Shown here: positions 1-11,211 of the stretch, one piece after another
How the letters are laid out: each line of letters begins with the position of its first letter
Numbering within the stretch: the stretch's first letter is position 1
Notes under the pieces: model-generated
The model's database searches: none
What the model was told of the DNA's origin: nothing
What the model saw: only the letters and a program-made list of their open reading frames with translations
Source: Burkholderia cenocepacia
GTDB taxonomy: Bacteria; Pseudomonadota; Gammaproteobacteria; Burkholderiales; Burkholderiaceae
Direction of reading: 5' to 3'
Assembly (NCBI RefSeq): GCF_014211915.1
Contig: NZ_CP060039.1
Location: 248,001 to 312,000, forward strand
DNA length: 64,000 bases
Translations under genes and position numbers: made by a program

Positions 1-916
1 CGATGCGCACCGTATCGCCGTAGCGCATGAATTCGGTCTGCGGCGCGCCGTGCTCGATCGTCTCCAGGCAGCGCTTCTCGGCGATGCAGCAGTAGCCGCG
101 CTTCGCGTCCTTGTTCGACACCGTGCCCGAGCCGACGATCGAGCCGGCACGCAGGTTGCGCGTCTTCGCCGCGTGCGCGATCAACTGGCCGAAGTGGAAC
201 ACCATGTCGGTGCCCGCATCGGGCTGGCCGACCTTCTTGCCGTTCCAGTGAACGATCATCGGGCGGTGCACGCGGCCTTCGCGCCATTCGTCGCCCAGCT
301 CGTCGGGCGTGACGGCGACCGGTGCGAACGCGGTGGCCGGCTTGCTCTGGAAGAAGCCGAAGCCCTTCGCGAGTTCGGCCGGAATCAGGTTGCGCAGCGA
401 TACGTCGTTCACGAGCGTGACGAGCCGCACGGCCTTCAGCGCGTCGTCGGGCGACGCGCTCATCGGCACGTCGCCGGTGATCACCGCGACCTCCGCCTCG
501 AAGTCGATGCCCCATTCCTCGGACGGGCACACGACGTCGTCGCGCGGCCCCAGGAAATCGTCGCTGCCGCCCTGGTACATCAGCGGATCGGTCCAGAACT
601 CGGGCGGCATCTCGGCGCCGCGCGCACGGCGCACGAGCTCGACGTGGTTCACGTACGCGGAGCCGTCGGCCCACTGGAACGCGCGCGGCAGCGGCGCCAT
701 GCAGTTGGCCGGATCGAACGCGAACGCGTTGCGCGCGCGGCCGTGGTTCAGCGCGTCGTACAGGTCGCGCAGTTGCGGCGCGTAGAACGCCCAGTCGTCG
801 AGGACGCGCTGCAGCGTCGGCGCGATCGCATCGGCAATCGCCGCGGTGTGCAGGTCGCGCGACACGACGATCAGTTGGCCGTCGCGCGTGCCGTCCTTCA
901 GCGAAGCAAGTTTCAT
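1..916 (-). CDS. Fumarylacetoacetate hydrolase family protein (3' part beyond window)
   Basis: The reading frame opens at an ATG at 916 and runs leftwards off the window, so about 305 N-terminal residues are visible and the stop is not. The protein starts MKLASLKDGTRDGQL. It contains the FAH-fold segments seen in bacterial fumarylacetoacetate hydrolase relatives: a VCPSEEWGIDFEAEVAV metal-site stretch, LVNDVSLRNLIP, and GSGTVSN. Family members hydrolyse C-C bonds of acylpyruvates such as fumarylacetoacetate in tyrosine or homogentisate degradation, and need a divalent metal. It is divergent from an IclR regulator 130 bp away, a common arrangement for aromatic-catabolism genes, so that regulator probably controls it. 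The exact substrate cannot be fixed from sequence. Confidence 0.88.
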   Translation of the reverse strand, partial: MKLASLKDGTRDGQLIVVSRDLHTAAIADAIAPTLQRVLDDWAFYAPQLRDLYDALNHGRARNAFAFDPANCMAPLPRAFQWADGSAYVNHVELVRRARGAEMPPEFWTDPLMYQGGSDDFLGPRDDVVCPSEEWGIDFEAEVAVITGDVPMSASPDDALKAVRLVTLVNDVSLRNLIPAELAKGFGFFQSKPATAFAPVAVTPDELGDEWREGRVHRPMIVHWNGKKVGQPDAGTDMVFHFGQLIAHAAKTRNLRAGSIVGSGTVSNKDAKRGYCCIAEKRCLETIEHGAPQTEFMRYGDTVRI

Positions 917-948
917 AGGGAGGATCTGCCGTTGTAGTGACGATGGAG

Positions 949-974
949 GGAATCTATTTTACGATGGTGAATCC
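949..974. promoter_or_regulatory. Possible IclR operator between divergent genes
   Basis: An imperfect inverted repeat (GGAATC ... GAATCC; five of the six outer positions pair) lies in the 129-bp divergent spacer between the FAH-family gene and the IclR regulator. IclR proteins usually bind short palindromes in such spacers. The assignment rests only on position and weak symmetry. Confidence 0.25.
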
Positions 975-1045
975 ATGCGGCGCGCCACGATCGTGCACGC
1001 CGTTTTCACCCCGTTTCCTGTCGCATTTTCGCGCCCCCGTTGCCC

Positions 1046-1912
1046 ATGCCCGCCAGCCCGCTTCCCGACGACGATCTCGCCGACTCCGATACCGACGACG
1101 CTGCTTCCGGCGAACACGGCGAGAAGGTCCGTTCCGGCATCCAGTCGATCGAGGTCGGCTTCCGCCTGCTCGACGTGCTGACGAGCGAGCCGCGCGCGAT
1201 GATGCTGCGCGATCTCGCGCAGCGCGCGGGCATGAGCCCGGCGAAGGCGCACCGCTACCTGGTCAGCTTCTCGCGGCTCGGCGTCGTGTCGCAGGACCCC
1301 GTCTCGGGCCGCTACGAGCTCGGCGGCTTCGCGCTGCAGATGGGCCTCGCGCGGCTCGCGCGCGTCGACGGCGTGAAGCTCGCGCGGATCGCGCTGACCG
1401 AATTCCGCGACCGTCTCGACCAGACGGTCGGCATCGCGGTGTGGGGCAACCAGGGGCCGACGATCGTGCACTGGATGGAGTCGAGCCATCCGGCGAAGGC
1501 GTCGCTGAAGCTCGGCGACGTGATGCCGCTGCTCGGTTCCGCGACGGGCCTGCTGTTCGCCGCGTACCTGCCGCGCAGCAAAACCGCCGCGATGCTGGAG
1601 CGCGAACTGGCCGATACGCGCCGCTCGCCGCACCACGGCGGCCCGCGCACGCTCGACGAAGTCGATGCGGTGCTCGCCGACGTGCGCCGACACCAGGCCG
1701 CGCGCGTCGAGGGGATGCTGCTGCCGACGATCCACGCGTTCTGCATGCCGGTGTTCGACGCGGTCGGCGAACTCGCGCTCGCGATCGTCGCGCTCGGCCA
1801 GGAAGGCTCGTTCGACATCGCGTGGGGCGGCGAGATCGACACCGCGCTGCGCGCCTGCGCGCAGAAACTGTCTTACGAACTCGGCTATAGTCCCGACGCA
1901 CGCGACGCCTGA
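1046..1912 (+). CDS. IclR family transcriptional regulator
   Basis: A 288-residue cytoplasmic DNA-binding regulator. Residues from about 33 to 95 form the IclR winged helix-turn-helix (IQSIEVGFRLLDVL, LAQRAGMSPAKAHRYLVSF). The remainder is the GAF-like IclR effector domain (QTVGIAVWGNQGPTIVHW, MPLLGSATG, IHAFCMPVFD). I chose the ATG at 1046; a TTG six bases upstream is also in frame. The gene is divergent from the FAH-family gene, which suggests local control of that catabolic gene by a small aromatic or organic acid effector. The effector is not predictable from sequence. Confidence 0.9.
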   Translation: MPASPLPDDDLADSDTDDAASGEHGEKVRSGIQSIEVGFRLLDVLTSEPRAMMLRDLAQRAGMSPAKAHRYLVSFSRLGVVSQDPVSGRYELGGFALQMGLARLARVDGVKLARIALTEFRDRLDQTVGIAVWGNQGPTIVHWMESSHPAKASLKLGDVMPLLGSATGLLFAAYLPRSKTAAMLERELADTRRSPHHGGPRTLDEVDAVLADVRRHQAARVEGMLLPTIHAFCMPVFDAVGELALAIVALGQEGSFDIAWGGEIDTALRACAQKLSYELGYSPDARDA

Positions 1913-2025
1913 CGCGTCCGGTTCACGCCACGTCACGCATCGCGAACGCGCCGCGCATCCGGCGGTCCGATTCCTGTAGCGCGCGCCGCGCGCCCGACGT
2001 CACCCACGCGCCCGATCCTGTTCCG

Positions 2026-3273
2026 ATGCCCATGCAGCCTGCCGACCTTCGCCCGAGTCACGCCCGGCCCCGCCGCTGGCTGCGCGTGGGCGTCGCGCTC
2101 GTCGCCGTGCTGGTGCTGCACGCGCTCGCCGGGTTCTGGCTGATGCGCAACCGCGAATCGTTCACGCCGCCGCCGCCCGCCGACATCCCCGTGCAGATCG
2201 AGTTGCTGAAACCGCAGCCGATCGAGCGCCAGCCAGCCCCGCCGGCGCCGAAGCCGGTCGAACGTCCGGCCGCACCGACGGCGGCCCCACCGAAACCCGC
2301 GCCATCGCGCGAGCCGGTCCTCACGTCGACGCAGACGGCCGAGCACGGCGAACCGCCGGCGGCGGCCGCGTCCGCTGCGAGCGACACACCGGGGGCTTCG
2401 GCCGCGCACGCCGCGTCGGCCGCGGGCGCCAGCGCCGCGACACCCGGCCCCGCGACGAGCGGCGTGAAGTTCGCCGCGCCGCCGTCCGGCGACCTGCAGT
2501 ACGACACGTTCTACAACGGCATGCAGAACATGATCGGCACGATCCACTGGCGCACCGACGGGCACACGTACGACCTGTCGGTGTCGATGCCCGTGCCGTT
2601 CGTCGGCCCGTTCACCTATCGCAGCGAAGGCCGCATCGATGCGTTCGGCGTCGCGCCCGACCGTTACGTCGAGAAGCGCGGCAAGCGGCCGGAAGACATC
2701 GCGATCTTCAACCGCGAGATCCGGCAAGTCGTGTTCACGCGCACGCCGAACAACGCGCCGCTGCCCGACGGCGTGCAGGACCGCTTCAGCATGCTGATGC
2801 AGTTGTCGGGGCTCGTGCGCGGCAATCCCGCCGCCTACAAGCCGGGCGTCACGCAGCAGTTCTTCGTGATCGACAACAACAGCGGCGAGACCTGGCCGAT
2901 CACCGTGATCGGCGACGAGCAGGTGCAGACGCAGGCCGGCATCATCGCGGCGCGGCACTTCATGCGCCTGCCGCGGCGCGACGGCGACACGCGTCGCATC
3001 GACATGTGGCTCGCGCCGTCGCTCGGCTGGCTGCCCGCGCGACTCGTGCAGAGCGAGCCGAACGGGGCGCAGATCGAGCTGCTGTGGCACGGCCGCCTCG
3101 CCGCACCGAGCGTGCCTGCCGATGTCGCCCCGCCCGCCGGCGCAACGAACGCGCCTGCCGCCGCTCCGACACCCGATGCATCGCCCGCGCAGCCAGCGGA
3201 ACCGGCGCAAGCGGCGCCATCGGCACCGCCCGCGACGATGCAACCCCCTGCCTCGTCGACTGTCACACAGTGA
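2026..3273 (+). CDS. DUF3108 domain-containing protein, TonB-like N-terminus
   Basis: A 415-residue envelope protein of unknown function. A cytoplasmic Arg-rich start is followed by one membrane helix at about residues 21-40 (VGVALVAVLVLHALAGFWLM). Next comes a Pro/Ala/Lys-rich linker to about residue 150 that resembles the periplasm-spanning arm of TonB. The globular DUF3108 domain begins around YDTFYNGMQNMIGTIHW. The C-terminus is again Pro/Ala rich and low in complexity. There is no TonB C-terminal domain, so a true TonB role is not supported; the tail only mimics the linker. It lies 113 bp after the IclR gene on the same strand. Confidence 0.8.
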   Translation: MPMQPADLRPSHARPRRWLRVGVALVAVLVLHALAGFWLMRNRESFTPPPPADIPVQIELLKPQPIERQPAPPAPKPVERPAAPTAAPPKPAPSREPVLTSTQTAEHGEPPAAAASAASDTPGASAAHAASAAGASAATPGPATSGVKFAAPPSGDLQYDTFYNGMQNMIGTIHWRTDGHTYDLSVSMPVPFVGPFTYRSEGRIDAFGVAPDRYVEKRGKRPEDIAIFNREIRQVVFTRTPNNAPLPDGVQDRFSMLMQLSGLVRGNPAAYKPGVTQQFFVIDNNSGETWPITVIGDEQVQTQAGIIAARHFMRLPRRDGDTRRIDMWLAPSLGWLPARLVQSEPNGAQIELLWHGRLAAPSVPADVAPPAGATNAPAAAPTPDASPAQPAEPAQAAPSAPPATMQPPASSTVTQ

Positions 3274-3345
3274 GTGAACGCGCGTGAATCCGCGCCAATC
3301 GGCAATTTCGACCGATTACAGATTTCCCGGAAATGGCCGATGACA

Positions 3346-3355
3346 CTCTTTAACA
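3346..3355 (+). promoter_or_regulatory. boxA-like antitermination sequence
   Basis: CTCTTTAACA matches the ten-base core of the bacterial boxA element (consensus TGCTCTTTAACA) that recruits NusB/S10 on rRNA leaders. It lies about 175 bases before the DUF3567 start and far from any rRNA gene. A promoter-like pair downstream of it (TTGATA at 3391, GATACA at 3414) means it would be transcribed only from an earlier promoter. It may be coincidence. Confidence 0.35.
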
Positions 3356-3416
3356 ACTATTTCAGTCCACCGGCTCACAATGAGAAACGTTTGATAGACA
3401 TCGGCTTCTAACCGAT

Positions 3417-3491
3417 ACACCCCACGCAACGGGAGAACGGGGTGTGCAGCGCAAGCCCCTTGAAACCGGCAAGGCTTGCCCCACCTAGGGG
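3417..3491 (+). ncRNA. Structured 5' leader of the DUF3567 gene (candidate)
   Basis: Three hairpins stack directly upstream of the DUF3567 start. ACACCCC (3417-3423) pairs with GGGGTGT (3439-3445). GCAAG (3451-3455) pairs with CTTGC (3475-3479), with an inner CCTTG/CAAGG extension. CCCC (3479-3482) can pair with GGGG (3488-3491). The last 40 bases before the ATG are less structured and contain the ribosome site GAGGAG. A sigma70-like promoter (TTGATA, 17 bp, GATACA) ends near 3419, so the first hairpin may straddle the transcript start. It matches no riboswitch class I recognise. Confidence 0.4.
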
Positions 3492-3530
3492 ACAACAAGG
3501 CCAGATGCCACTGCGAAGAGGAGTGCCGCC

Positions 3531-3788
3531 ATGCAAATGATCTACAACAGCCCCAACTACTGCGTCGTCGAATTTGCGCCGCAGGCCGGCCATCACCTGA
3601 TGAATGCCGGCGGATACGAAATCGTCGACAAGAACGCGCAGCGCGAAATCTTCATCGACGGCGAACTTGCCGAACGATTCCGCGCGCACGTGAAGCAGCT
3701 GATCGAGGATGAACCGTCGCTCGACGAGGTCGACGAATTCCTCGGACAATTCGACAGCCTGATGATGATGCCCGTCGTGCTCCACTGA
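3531..3788 (+). CDS. DUF3567 domain-containing protein
   Basis: An 85-residue acidic cytoplasmic protein, MQMIYNSPNYCVVEF at the start and MMMPVVLH at the end. It is recognised as the betaproteobacterial DUF3567 family, whose function is unknown. The ATG at 3531 is preceded by GAGGAG at a good distance. The gene stands alone, with an unusually structured 200-base leader upstream and a strong terminator downstream, so it looks like an independently regulated single-gene unit. Confidence 0.85.
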   Translation: MQMIYNSPNYCVVEFAPQAGHHLMNAGGYEIVDKNAQREIFIDGELAERFRAHVKQLIEDEPSLDEVDEFLGQFDSLMMMPVVLH

Positions 3789-3863
3789 CGAGCGCAGCCC
3801 GGCGCGTCATGCGGCCGGGCCATTTCGCCGCGCATCGACGCGGCGCCGCGTGCACTCCGATCC

Positions 3864-3899
3864 TGCCCCCGTCCGGCTCGCCGGCGGGGGCTTTCGTTT
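3864..3899 (+). terminator. Rho-independent terminator after DUF3567
   Basis: GCCCCCG pairs with CGGGGGC around an inner CCGG/CCGG extension (stem 3864-3891), followed by CTTTCGTTT. It is about 75 bases downstream of the DUF3567 stop and 92 bases ahead of the first metH ORF, and separates the two units. Confidence 0.75.
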
Positions 3900-3990
3900 G
3901 GCAGGCCGCCAGGCCGGCACGGCGAAGGCCCGCGCCCCCTTGACGCACCGGCTACAATGACGGTTTTCCGTCTTCGCCGGTCTTCCGCCC

Positions 3991-5058
3991 ATGTCTGCGA
4001 CTCCTCTCGCCGCTTCCGTCCCGCTCGACGCGCGCTACACGCGCGGCGCCGCCCTGCCCGCGCTGCTGAAATCGCGCATCCTGATCCTCGACGGCGCGAT
4101 GGGCACGATGATCCAGCGCTACAAGCTCGACGAGGCCGCGTATCGCGGCGAGCGCTTCAAGGATTTCCCGCGCGACATCAAGGGCAACAACGAGCTGCTG
4201 TCGCTCACGCAGCCGCAGATCATCCGCGAGATCCACGACCAGTACTTCGCGGCCGGCGCCGACATCGTCGAGACCAACACGTTCGGCGCGACGACCGTCG
4301 CGCAGGCCGACTACGGGATGGAAGATCTCGTCGTCGAGATGAACGTCGCATCGGCGAAGCTCGCACGCGAATCGGCCGCGAAATACGCGACGCCGGACAA
4401 GCCGCGCTTCGTCGCGGGCGCGATCGGGCCGACGCCGAAGACGGCCAGCATCTCGCCGGACGTCAACGATCCGGGTGCGCGCAACGTCACGTTCGACGAG
4501 CTGCGCACGTCGTACTACCAGCAGGCGAAGGCGCTGCTCGACGGCGGCGTCGACCTGTTCCTCGTCGAGACGATCTTCGACACGCTGAACGCCAAGGCCG
4601 CGCTGTTCGCGCTCGACGAGCTGTTCGAGGACACCGGCGAGCGCCTGCCGATCATGATCTCGGGCACCGTCACCGATGCGTCGGGCCGCATTCTGTCGGG
4701 CCAGACCGTCGAGGCGTTCTGGAATTCGCTGCGTCATGCGAAGCCGCTCACGTTCGGCCTGAACTGCGCGCTCGGCGCGGCGCTGATGCGCCCGTACATC
4801 GCCGAGCTCGCGAAGCTGTGCGACACCTACGTGTCGTGCTACCCGAACGCGGGCCTGCCGAACCCGATGAGCGACACCGGCTTCGACGAAACGCCCGACG
4901 TCACGTCGGGCCTGCTGAAGGAATTCGCGCAGGCCGGGCTCGTGAACCTCGCGGGCGGCTGCTGCGGCACGACGCCCGAACACATCGCCGAGATCGCGAA
5001 GGCGCTCGCCGACGTGAAGCCGCGCCGCTGGCCGAACCAGTACAGCGACAACGCCTGA
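3991..5058 (+). CDS. metH: Methionine synthase, homocysteine-binding module (first of two metH ORFs)
   Basis: A 355-residue protein matching the N-terminal homocysteine S-methyltransferase barrel of cobalamin-dependent MetH. The zinc ligands that activate homocysteine are visible: Cys259 in GLNCALGA and the Cys324-Cys325 pair in GGCCGTTP. The DGAMGTMIQ motif is near residue 35. In most bacteria this barrel is fused to the folate, cobalamin and activation domains; here the ORF stops cleanly. The rest follows 40 bp later as a separate gene with its own start, so the enzyme must assemble from two polypeptides. Confidence 0.93.
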   Translation: MSATPLAASVPLDARYTRGAALPALLKSRILILDGAMGTMIQRYKLDEAAYRGERFKDFPRDIKGNNELLSLTQPQIIREIHDQYFAAGADIVETNTFGATTVAQADYGMEDLVVEMNVASAKLARESAAKYATPDKPRFVAGAIGPTPKTASISPDVNDPGARNVTFDELRTSYYQQAKALLDGGVDLFLVETIFDTLNAKAALFALDELFEDTGERLPIMISGTVTDASGRILSGQTVEAFWNSLRHAKPLTFGLNCALGAALMRPYIAELAKLCDTYVSCYPNAGLPNPMSDTGFDETPDVTSGLLKEFAQAGLVNLAGGCCGTTPEHIAEIAKALADVKPRRWPNQYSDNA

Positions 5059-5098
5059 CCGACCGCCCCCGTCCTTCATCAAAAGAATTCGCACCGCC

Positions 5099-7816
<2,718 letters not shown>

Positions 7817-7852
7817 CCGCGTCGACTGCGGCGACCCGCCGCTTCCATCGCC

Positions 7853-7876
7853 ACGCGCCCCGATCCAGGGGCGCGT
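7853..7876 (+). terminator. Stem-loop downstream of metH
   Basis: ACGCGCCCC (7853-7861) pairs perfectly with GGGGCGCGT (7868-7876), 37 bases after the metH stop. There is no clear T tract, so it is either a weak intrinsic terminator or a 3' end-protecting hairpin. Confidence 0.4.
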
Positions 7877-7887
7877 CGCACAATGGC

Positions 7888-7918
7888 TTGATTTATCAGG
7901 ATAACTAATCTCAATAAT
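7888..7918 (+). promoter_or_regulatory. Possible promoter for the 195-aa hypothetical gene
   Basis: An AT-rich island contains TTGATT (7888-7893) and AATAAT (7913-7918) at 19-bp spacing, about 85 bases ahead of the gene starting at 8004. Such AT richness is rare in this window. The spacing is slightly long for sigma70. Confidence 0.35.
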
Positions 7919-8003
7919 CGAGATCGAAGTCCTGCAACGCCGGGCTTTCGGGCCAACGTGCGTGGGCGACATAGCGCGCCCTTCTCCCTAAATCCTTCCC
8001 GCC

Positions 8004-8591
8004 ATGTCGACCTTCGAGATCCGGATCACCGAAACGCCATCGGACAGCGCGAGCCCGTTCCCGCCGACGATCTACCGCGGCGAGCGCTGGGATCTGAGCC
8101 ATCTGCGTCCGTTGGCATTCACCTGCGATCTGGAAACCGGCTTCGACGTGACGGTTCTGGTGCTGTTCTCCTGTCACTGCTTCACACGCAGCCTCAAATG
8201 GGACGGACGCACCCGCGACACCATTCCGGATGACGAGATCTACGACGACGGCCGCGAAACACGCGTGCTCTGCGCAGACCGGTACCGCGCGTCACGGGAG
8301 TTGCTGCGCGGCGTGATCGTCGGGCTGGCGACGCGCCGGATCGTCGTCGCCGATGGACGGCAACCCAATTTCGTGACGGTGGAAGCGGTCGCATCGGACG
8401 GCACGCAACGCGTGTATGCGGTGTTCTTCGAGGTTTCGAAGGACCGGATCAGGAAACGCCGGCTCATCCTGCGCGTACAGTCGGCCTACATGCTGGATGG
8501 CGGCCTGAACCGGCGCCAGCGGGAAGCCCGGAAAGTCGCGCTGCGCACGTTGCTGCGAGCCAGCCTCGAAGGCCACAAGATCCGGGCGTAG
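8004..8591 (+). CDS. Hypothetical protein, 195 aa
   Basis: I do not recognise a characterised family. The product is a soluble, Arg-rich protein with no signal peptide or membrane helix. An N-terminal beta-rich part contains VTVLVLFSCHCFTRSLKW. A central FFEVSKDRIRKRRLILRVQSAYMLD stretch is strongly basic, and the C-terminal helix is Arg-rich (LNRRQREARKVALRTLLRASL). The compact Cys/His pair (CHC) and basic tail would be compatible with nucleic-acid binding, but this is inference only. It has its own AT-rich promoter region and converges on a candidate small RNA whose 3' end abuts its stop codon. Its isolated position between housekeeping genes suggests an accessory gene. Confidence 0.65.
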   Translation: MSTFEIRITETPSDSASPFPPTIYRGERWDLSHLRPLAFTCDLETGFDVTVLVLFSCHCFTRSLKWDGRTRDTIPDDEIYDDGRETRVLCADRYRASRELLRGVIVGLATRRIVVADGRQPNFVTVEAVASDGTQRVYAVFFEVSKDRIRKRRLILRVQSAYMLDGGLNRRQREARKVALRTLLRASLEGHKIRA

Positions 8592-8620
8592 AAAAACCAA
8601 CGGCCGCCTGTCGGCAGCCG
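8591..8620 (-). terminator. Terminator of the candidate small RNA
   Basis: Read on the minus strand, an eight-base stem CGGCTGCC/GGCGGCCG (one G-U pair) with loop GACA is followed by TTGGTTTTT. It sits exactly where a transcript from the promoter at 8733-8760 would end, and overlaps the last bases of the convergent 195-aa gene. Confidence 0.65.
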
Positions 8621-8726
8621 TCGCATGCGGGATTCTCTTTCCGTCGTTCGACGAAATACCCACTCCAGGTGGGACCCGGTTGCCCGGGCGGCGCTATGTT
8701 TTCGCACCCGCTTTCACATAGTCTTG
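8592..8726 (-). ncRNA. Candidate small RNA (about 135 nt)
   Basis: A strong sigma70 promoter lies on the minus strand (TTGACC at 8760-8755, 16-bp spacer, TATAAT at 8738-8733), with an intrinsic terminator about 115-145 bases downstream. The sequence between them has no plausible ORF. It folds into consecutive hairpins: CTATGT/ACATAG (8694-8699 with 8716-8721), CCCGG/CCGGG (8675-8679 with 8684-8688), CCCAC/GTGGG (8659-8663 with 8669-8673), a small CGTCG/CGACG hairpin, then the terminator. This is the architecture of an independent trans-acting small RNA. It lacks the SRP RNA core and the 6S long-rod shape. Ends are predicted, not measured. Confidence 0.6.
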
Positions 8727-8732
8727 CGTTGA

Positions 8733-8760
8733 ATTATAAGGGATTTCATCCTTCGGTCAA
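8733..8760 (-). promoter_or_regulatory. Sigma70 promoter of the candidate small RNA
   Basis: TTGACC (8760-8755) and a perfect TATAAT (8738-8733) are separated by 16 bp on the minus strand. A perfect -10 hexamer is unusual in this GC-rich DNA. The nearest minus-strand gene start lies upstream (DUF1840, 8906-9229), so this promoter does not serve a protein gene. Confidence 0.65.
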
Positions 8761-8831
8761 GGCAGGCGCCGCGCTACCGCCCCGATTTCGCGCCCGCCAT
8801 CCGCTCGACATAAATTTTCATCAGACAAAAG

Positions 8832-8859
8832 AAAAAGCCCGCTCGAAAGCGGGCTTTTT
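8832..8859 (-). terminator. Bidirectional-looking terminator after DUF1840
   Basis: AGCCCGCT pairs with AGCGGGCT around CGAA, flanked by A and T runs on both sides, so it can act on either strand. It lies 47 bases beyond the DUF1840 stop on the minus strand and upstream of the small RNA promoter. Confidence 0.75.
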
Positions 8860-8905
8860 CCTGTCTGGCGAACCTTTCGATCTGCCAAGCAAGGAAGAAG
8901 GAAGC

Positions 8906-9229
8906 TCAGAAGCCCCAGTGCACGTCGGCCTGGCCGGCCTTCGCTTCGCGCAGCATCGTCAGGAACGGCGCGACGCGCTGCGCCAGGCTCGGCGGCACTT
9001 CGTGGTGCGCGTGGTCGGCTTCGTCCTCGTGGAAATGGCCGGCGTGCTCGGCGCGCTCCTGCTTCGCCTGCGCGACCGCGCCTTCCAGCTTGGCGATCGC
9101 GTGGTCCAGTTCGTCGTGCGTGATCACACCGCGCTCGCCCAGCTGCTTGCCGACGAGACCCAGCACATACACGGCGAAATCCTTCAGCACGTCGAGATCC
9201 TGTGCCGCCTTGCTCTTGAACGTAATCAT
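8906..9229 (-). CDS. DUF1840 domain-containing protein
   Basis: A 107-residue soluble protein, MITFKSKAAQDLDVL at the start. A helical body is followed by a His/Asp/Glu-rich stretch (HAGHFHEDEADHAHH, about residues 64-78) that could bind metal, and a C-terminal helix ending VHWGF. It is recognised as the proteobacterial DUF1840 family, of unknown role. The ATG at 9229 follows a purine-rich AGGGAA; a longer in-frame extension upstream is low complexity and was not used. It is divergent from argS. Confidence 0.82.
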   Translation of the reverse strand: MITFKSKAAQDLDVLKDFAVYVLGLVGKQLGERGVITHDELDHAIAKLEGAVAQAKQERAEHAGHFHEDEADHAHHEVPPSLAQRVAPFLTMLREAKAGQADVHWGF

Positions 9230-9429
9230 GACAATTCCCTTTTCATCTTGTTGTGCCTGCGCGGCGCGGTTGGGGAACGCCGGCAGACCGGCGTCCGGCC
9301 TCGCGGACGCGGGCCGCCTGAGCGGCATATTAGCACCTGTTAAAATTCTGCGATCCCTGAAACGCGCGCTTAAAAAGCGTGCCGGCGGGCCGGCGTTTCC
9401 GGCCGCCACCAACGAAGCCTTCTACCAGC

Positions 9430-11211
9430 ATGCTGCCAGCACACAAACAGACCCTCGAAGCCCTGCTCGCGGATAGCGTCAAGCAGGTCGCACACGCGCT
9501 GAAAGGCGCCGACGCAGCATTCGTCGCCCCCGCCATCACGCTGGAGCGCCCGAAGGTCGCCGCGCACGGCGACGTCGCGTGCAACGTCGCGATGCAGCTC
9601 GCGAAGCCGCTCGGCACGAATCCGCGCCAGCTCGCCGAGCAGATCGTCGCCGCCCTCACCGCGCAGCCGGCCGCGCAAGGCCTCGTCGAAGCCGCCGAGA
9701 TCGCCGGCCCCGGCTTCATCAACCTGCGCCTGTCGGCCGCCGCCAAACAGGCGGTGATCGCCGCCGTGTTCGAGCAGGGCCGCGCGTTCGGCACGTCGGA
9801 TCGCGAGAAAGGCAAGCAAGTGTTGCTGGAATTCGTGTCGGCCAACCCGACCGGCCCGCTGCACGTCGGCCACGGCCGCCAGGCCGCGCTCGGCGACGTG
9901 CTCGCGAACGTGATCGCGAGCCAGGGCTACGCGGTGCACCGCGAGTTCTACTACAACGACGCGGGCGTGCAGATCGGCAACCTGGCGATCTCGACGCAGG
10001 CGCGCGCGCGCGGCCTGAAGCCGGGCGACGCGGGCTGGCCGGAAGCCGCGTACAACGGCGAGTACATCGCCGACATCGCGCGCGACTACCTGAACGGTGA
10101 AACGGTCGCCGCGTCGGACGGCGAGCCGGTCAAGGGCACGGGCGACGTCGAGGATCTCGACGCGATCCGCAAGTTCGCGGTGACCTACCTGCGTCGCGAG
10201 CAGGACATGGATCTGCAGGCGTTCGGCGTGAAGTTCGACCAGTACTACCTCGAGTCGTCGCTGTACAGCGAAGGCCGCGTCGAGAAGACGGTCGACGCGC
10301 TGGTCAAGGCCGGCATGACCTACGAGCAGGACGGCGCGCTGTGGCTGCGCACGACCGACGAAGGCGACGACAAGGATCGCGTGATGCGCAAGTCGGACGG
10401 CACGTACACGTACTTCGTGCCGGACGTCGCGTACCACGTGACGAAGTGGGAGCGCGGCTTCACGAAGGTGATCAACATCCAGGGTTCGGACCACCACGGC
10501 ACGATCGCGCGCGTGCGCGCCGGCCTGCAGGGGCTGCATATCGGTATTCCGAAGGGCTATCCCGACTACGTGCTGCACAAGATGGTCACCGTGATGCGCG
10601 ACGGCCAGGAAGTGAAGATCTCGAAGCGCGCGGGCAGCTACGTGACGGTGCGCGACCTGATCGAATGGTCGGGCGGCGCGGCCGCGGGCCAGGAAGCGGC
10701 CCCCGACCTGATCGACGAGGCGACCATCACGCGCGGCCGCGACGCGGTGCGTTTCTTCCTGATCTCGCGCAAGGCCGATACCGAGTTCGTGTTCGACATC
10801 GACCTCGCGCTGAAACAGAACGACGAAAACCCGGTCTATTACGTCCAGTACGCGCATGCGCGGATCTGCTCGGTGCTCAACGAACTGAAGTCGCGCTACA
10901 ACGTCGACGTCGCGCAACTGCCGGGCGCCGACCTGTCGCAGTTGACGAGCGCGCAAGCGGCGTCGCTGATGCAGAAGCTGGCCGAGTATCCGGACATGCT
11001 CACGCACGCGGCGAACGAGCTGGCGCCGCACGCGGTCGCGTTCTACCTGCGCGATCTCGCTGGCGAATTCCACTCGTTCTACAATGCGGAGCGCGTGCTG
11101 GTCGACGACGAGGCGCCGCGCAATGCGCGCGCCGCGCTGCTCGCCGCGACCCGGCAGGTGCTCGAGAACGGCCTGGCGGTGCTCGGCGTATCCGCGCCCG
11201 CCAAGATGTAA
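9430..11211 (+). CDS. argS: Arginyl-tRNA synthetase
   Basis: A 593-residue class I aminoacyl-tRNA synthetase that charges tRNA-Arg. The N-terminal Add-1-like domain is followed by the HIGH-type motif HVGH at 145-148. The KMSKS-equivalent loop KISKR starts at Lys396. The C-terminal DALR anticodon-binding domain ends the protein. Arg-tRNA synthetase often deviates from the KMSKS consensus, so KISKR is normal. I chose the ATG at 9430 because upstream in-frame sequence is Pro/Arg-rich and unlike the family. It is followed at 135 bp by the SPOR-domain gene. Confidence 0.96.

Noticed and set aside
2026..3273. TonB protein
   Set aside because: The N-terminal helix and Pro-rich arm mimic TonB, but the C-terminal TonB domain is missing and a DUF3108 domain is present instead.
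3346..3355. Remnant of an rRNA operon leader
   Set aside because: Only the ten-base boxA core matches. No boxC, leader hairpins or 16S sequence follow.
8592..8726. 6S RNA, SRP RNA or tmRNA identity for the small RNA
   Set aside because: It lacks the SRP GGAA-loop core, the long interrupted rod of 6S RNA and the size and ends of tmRNA.
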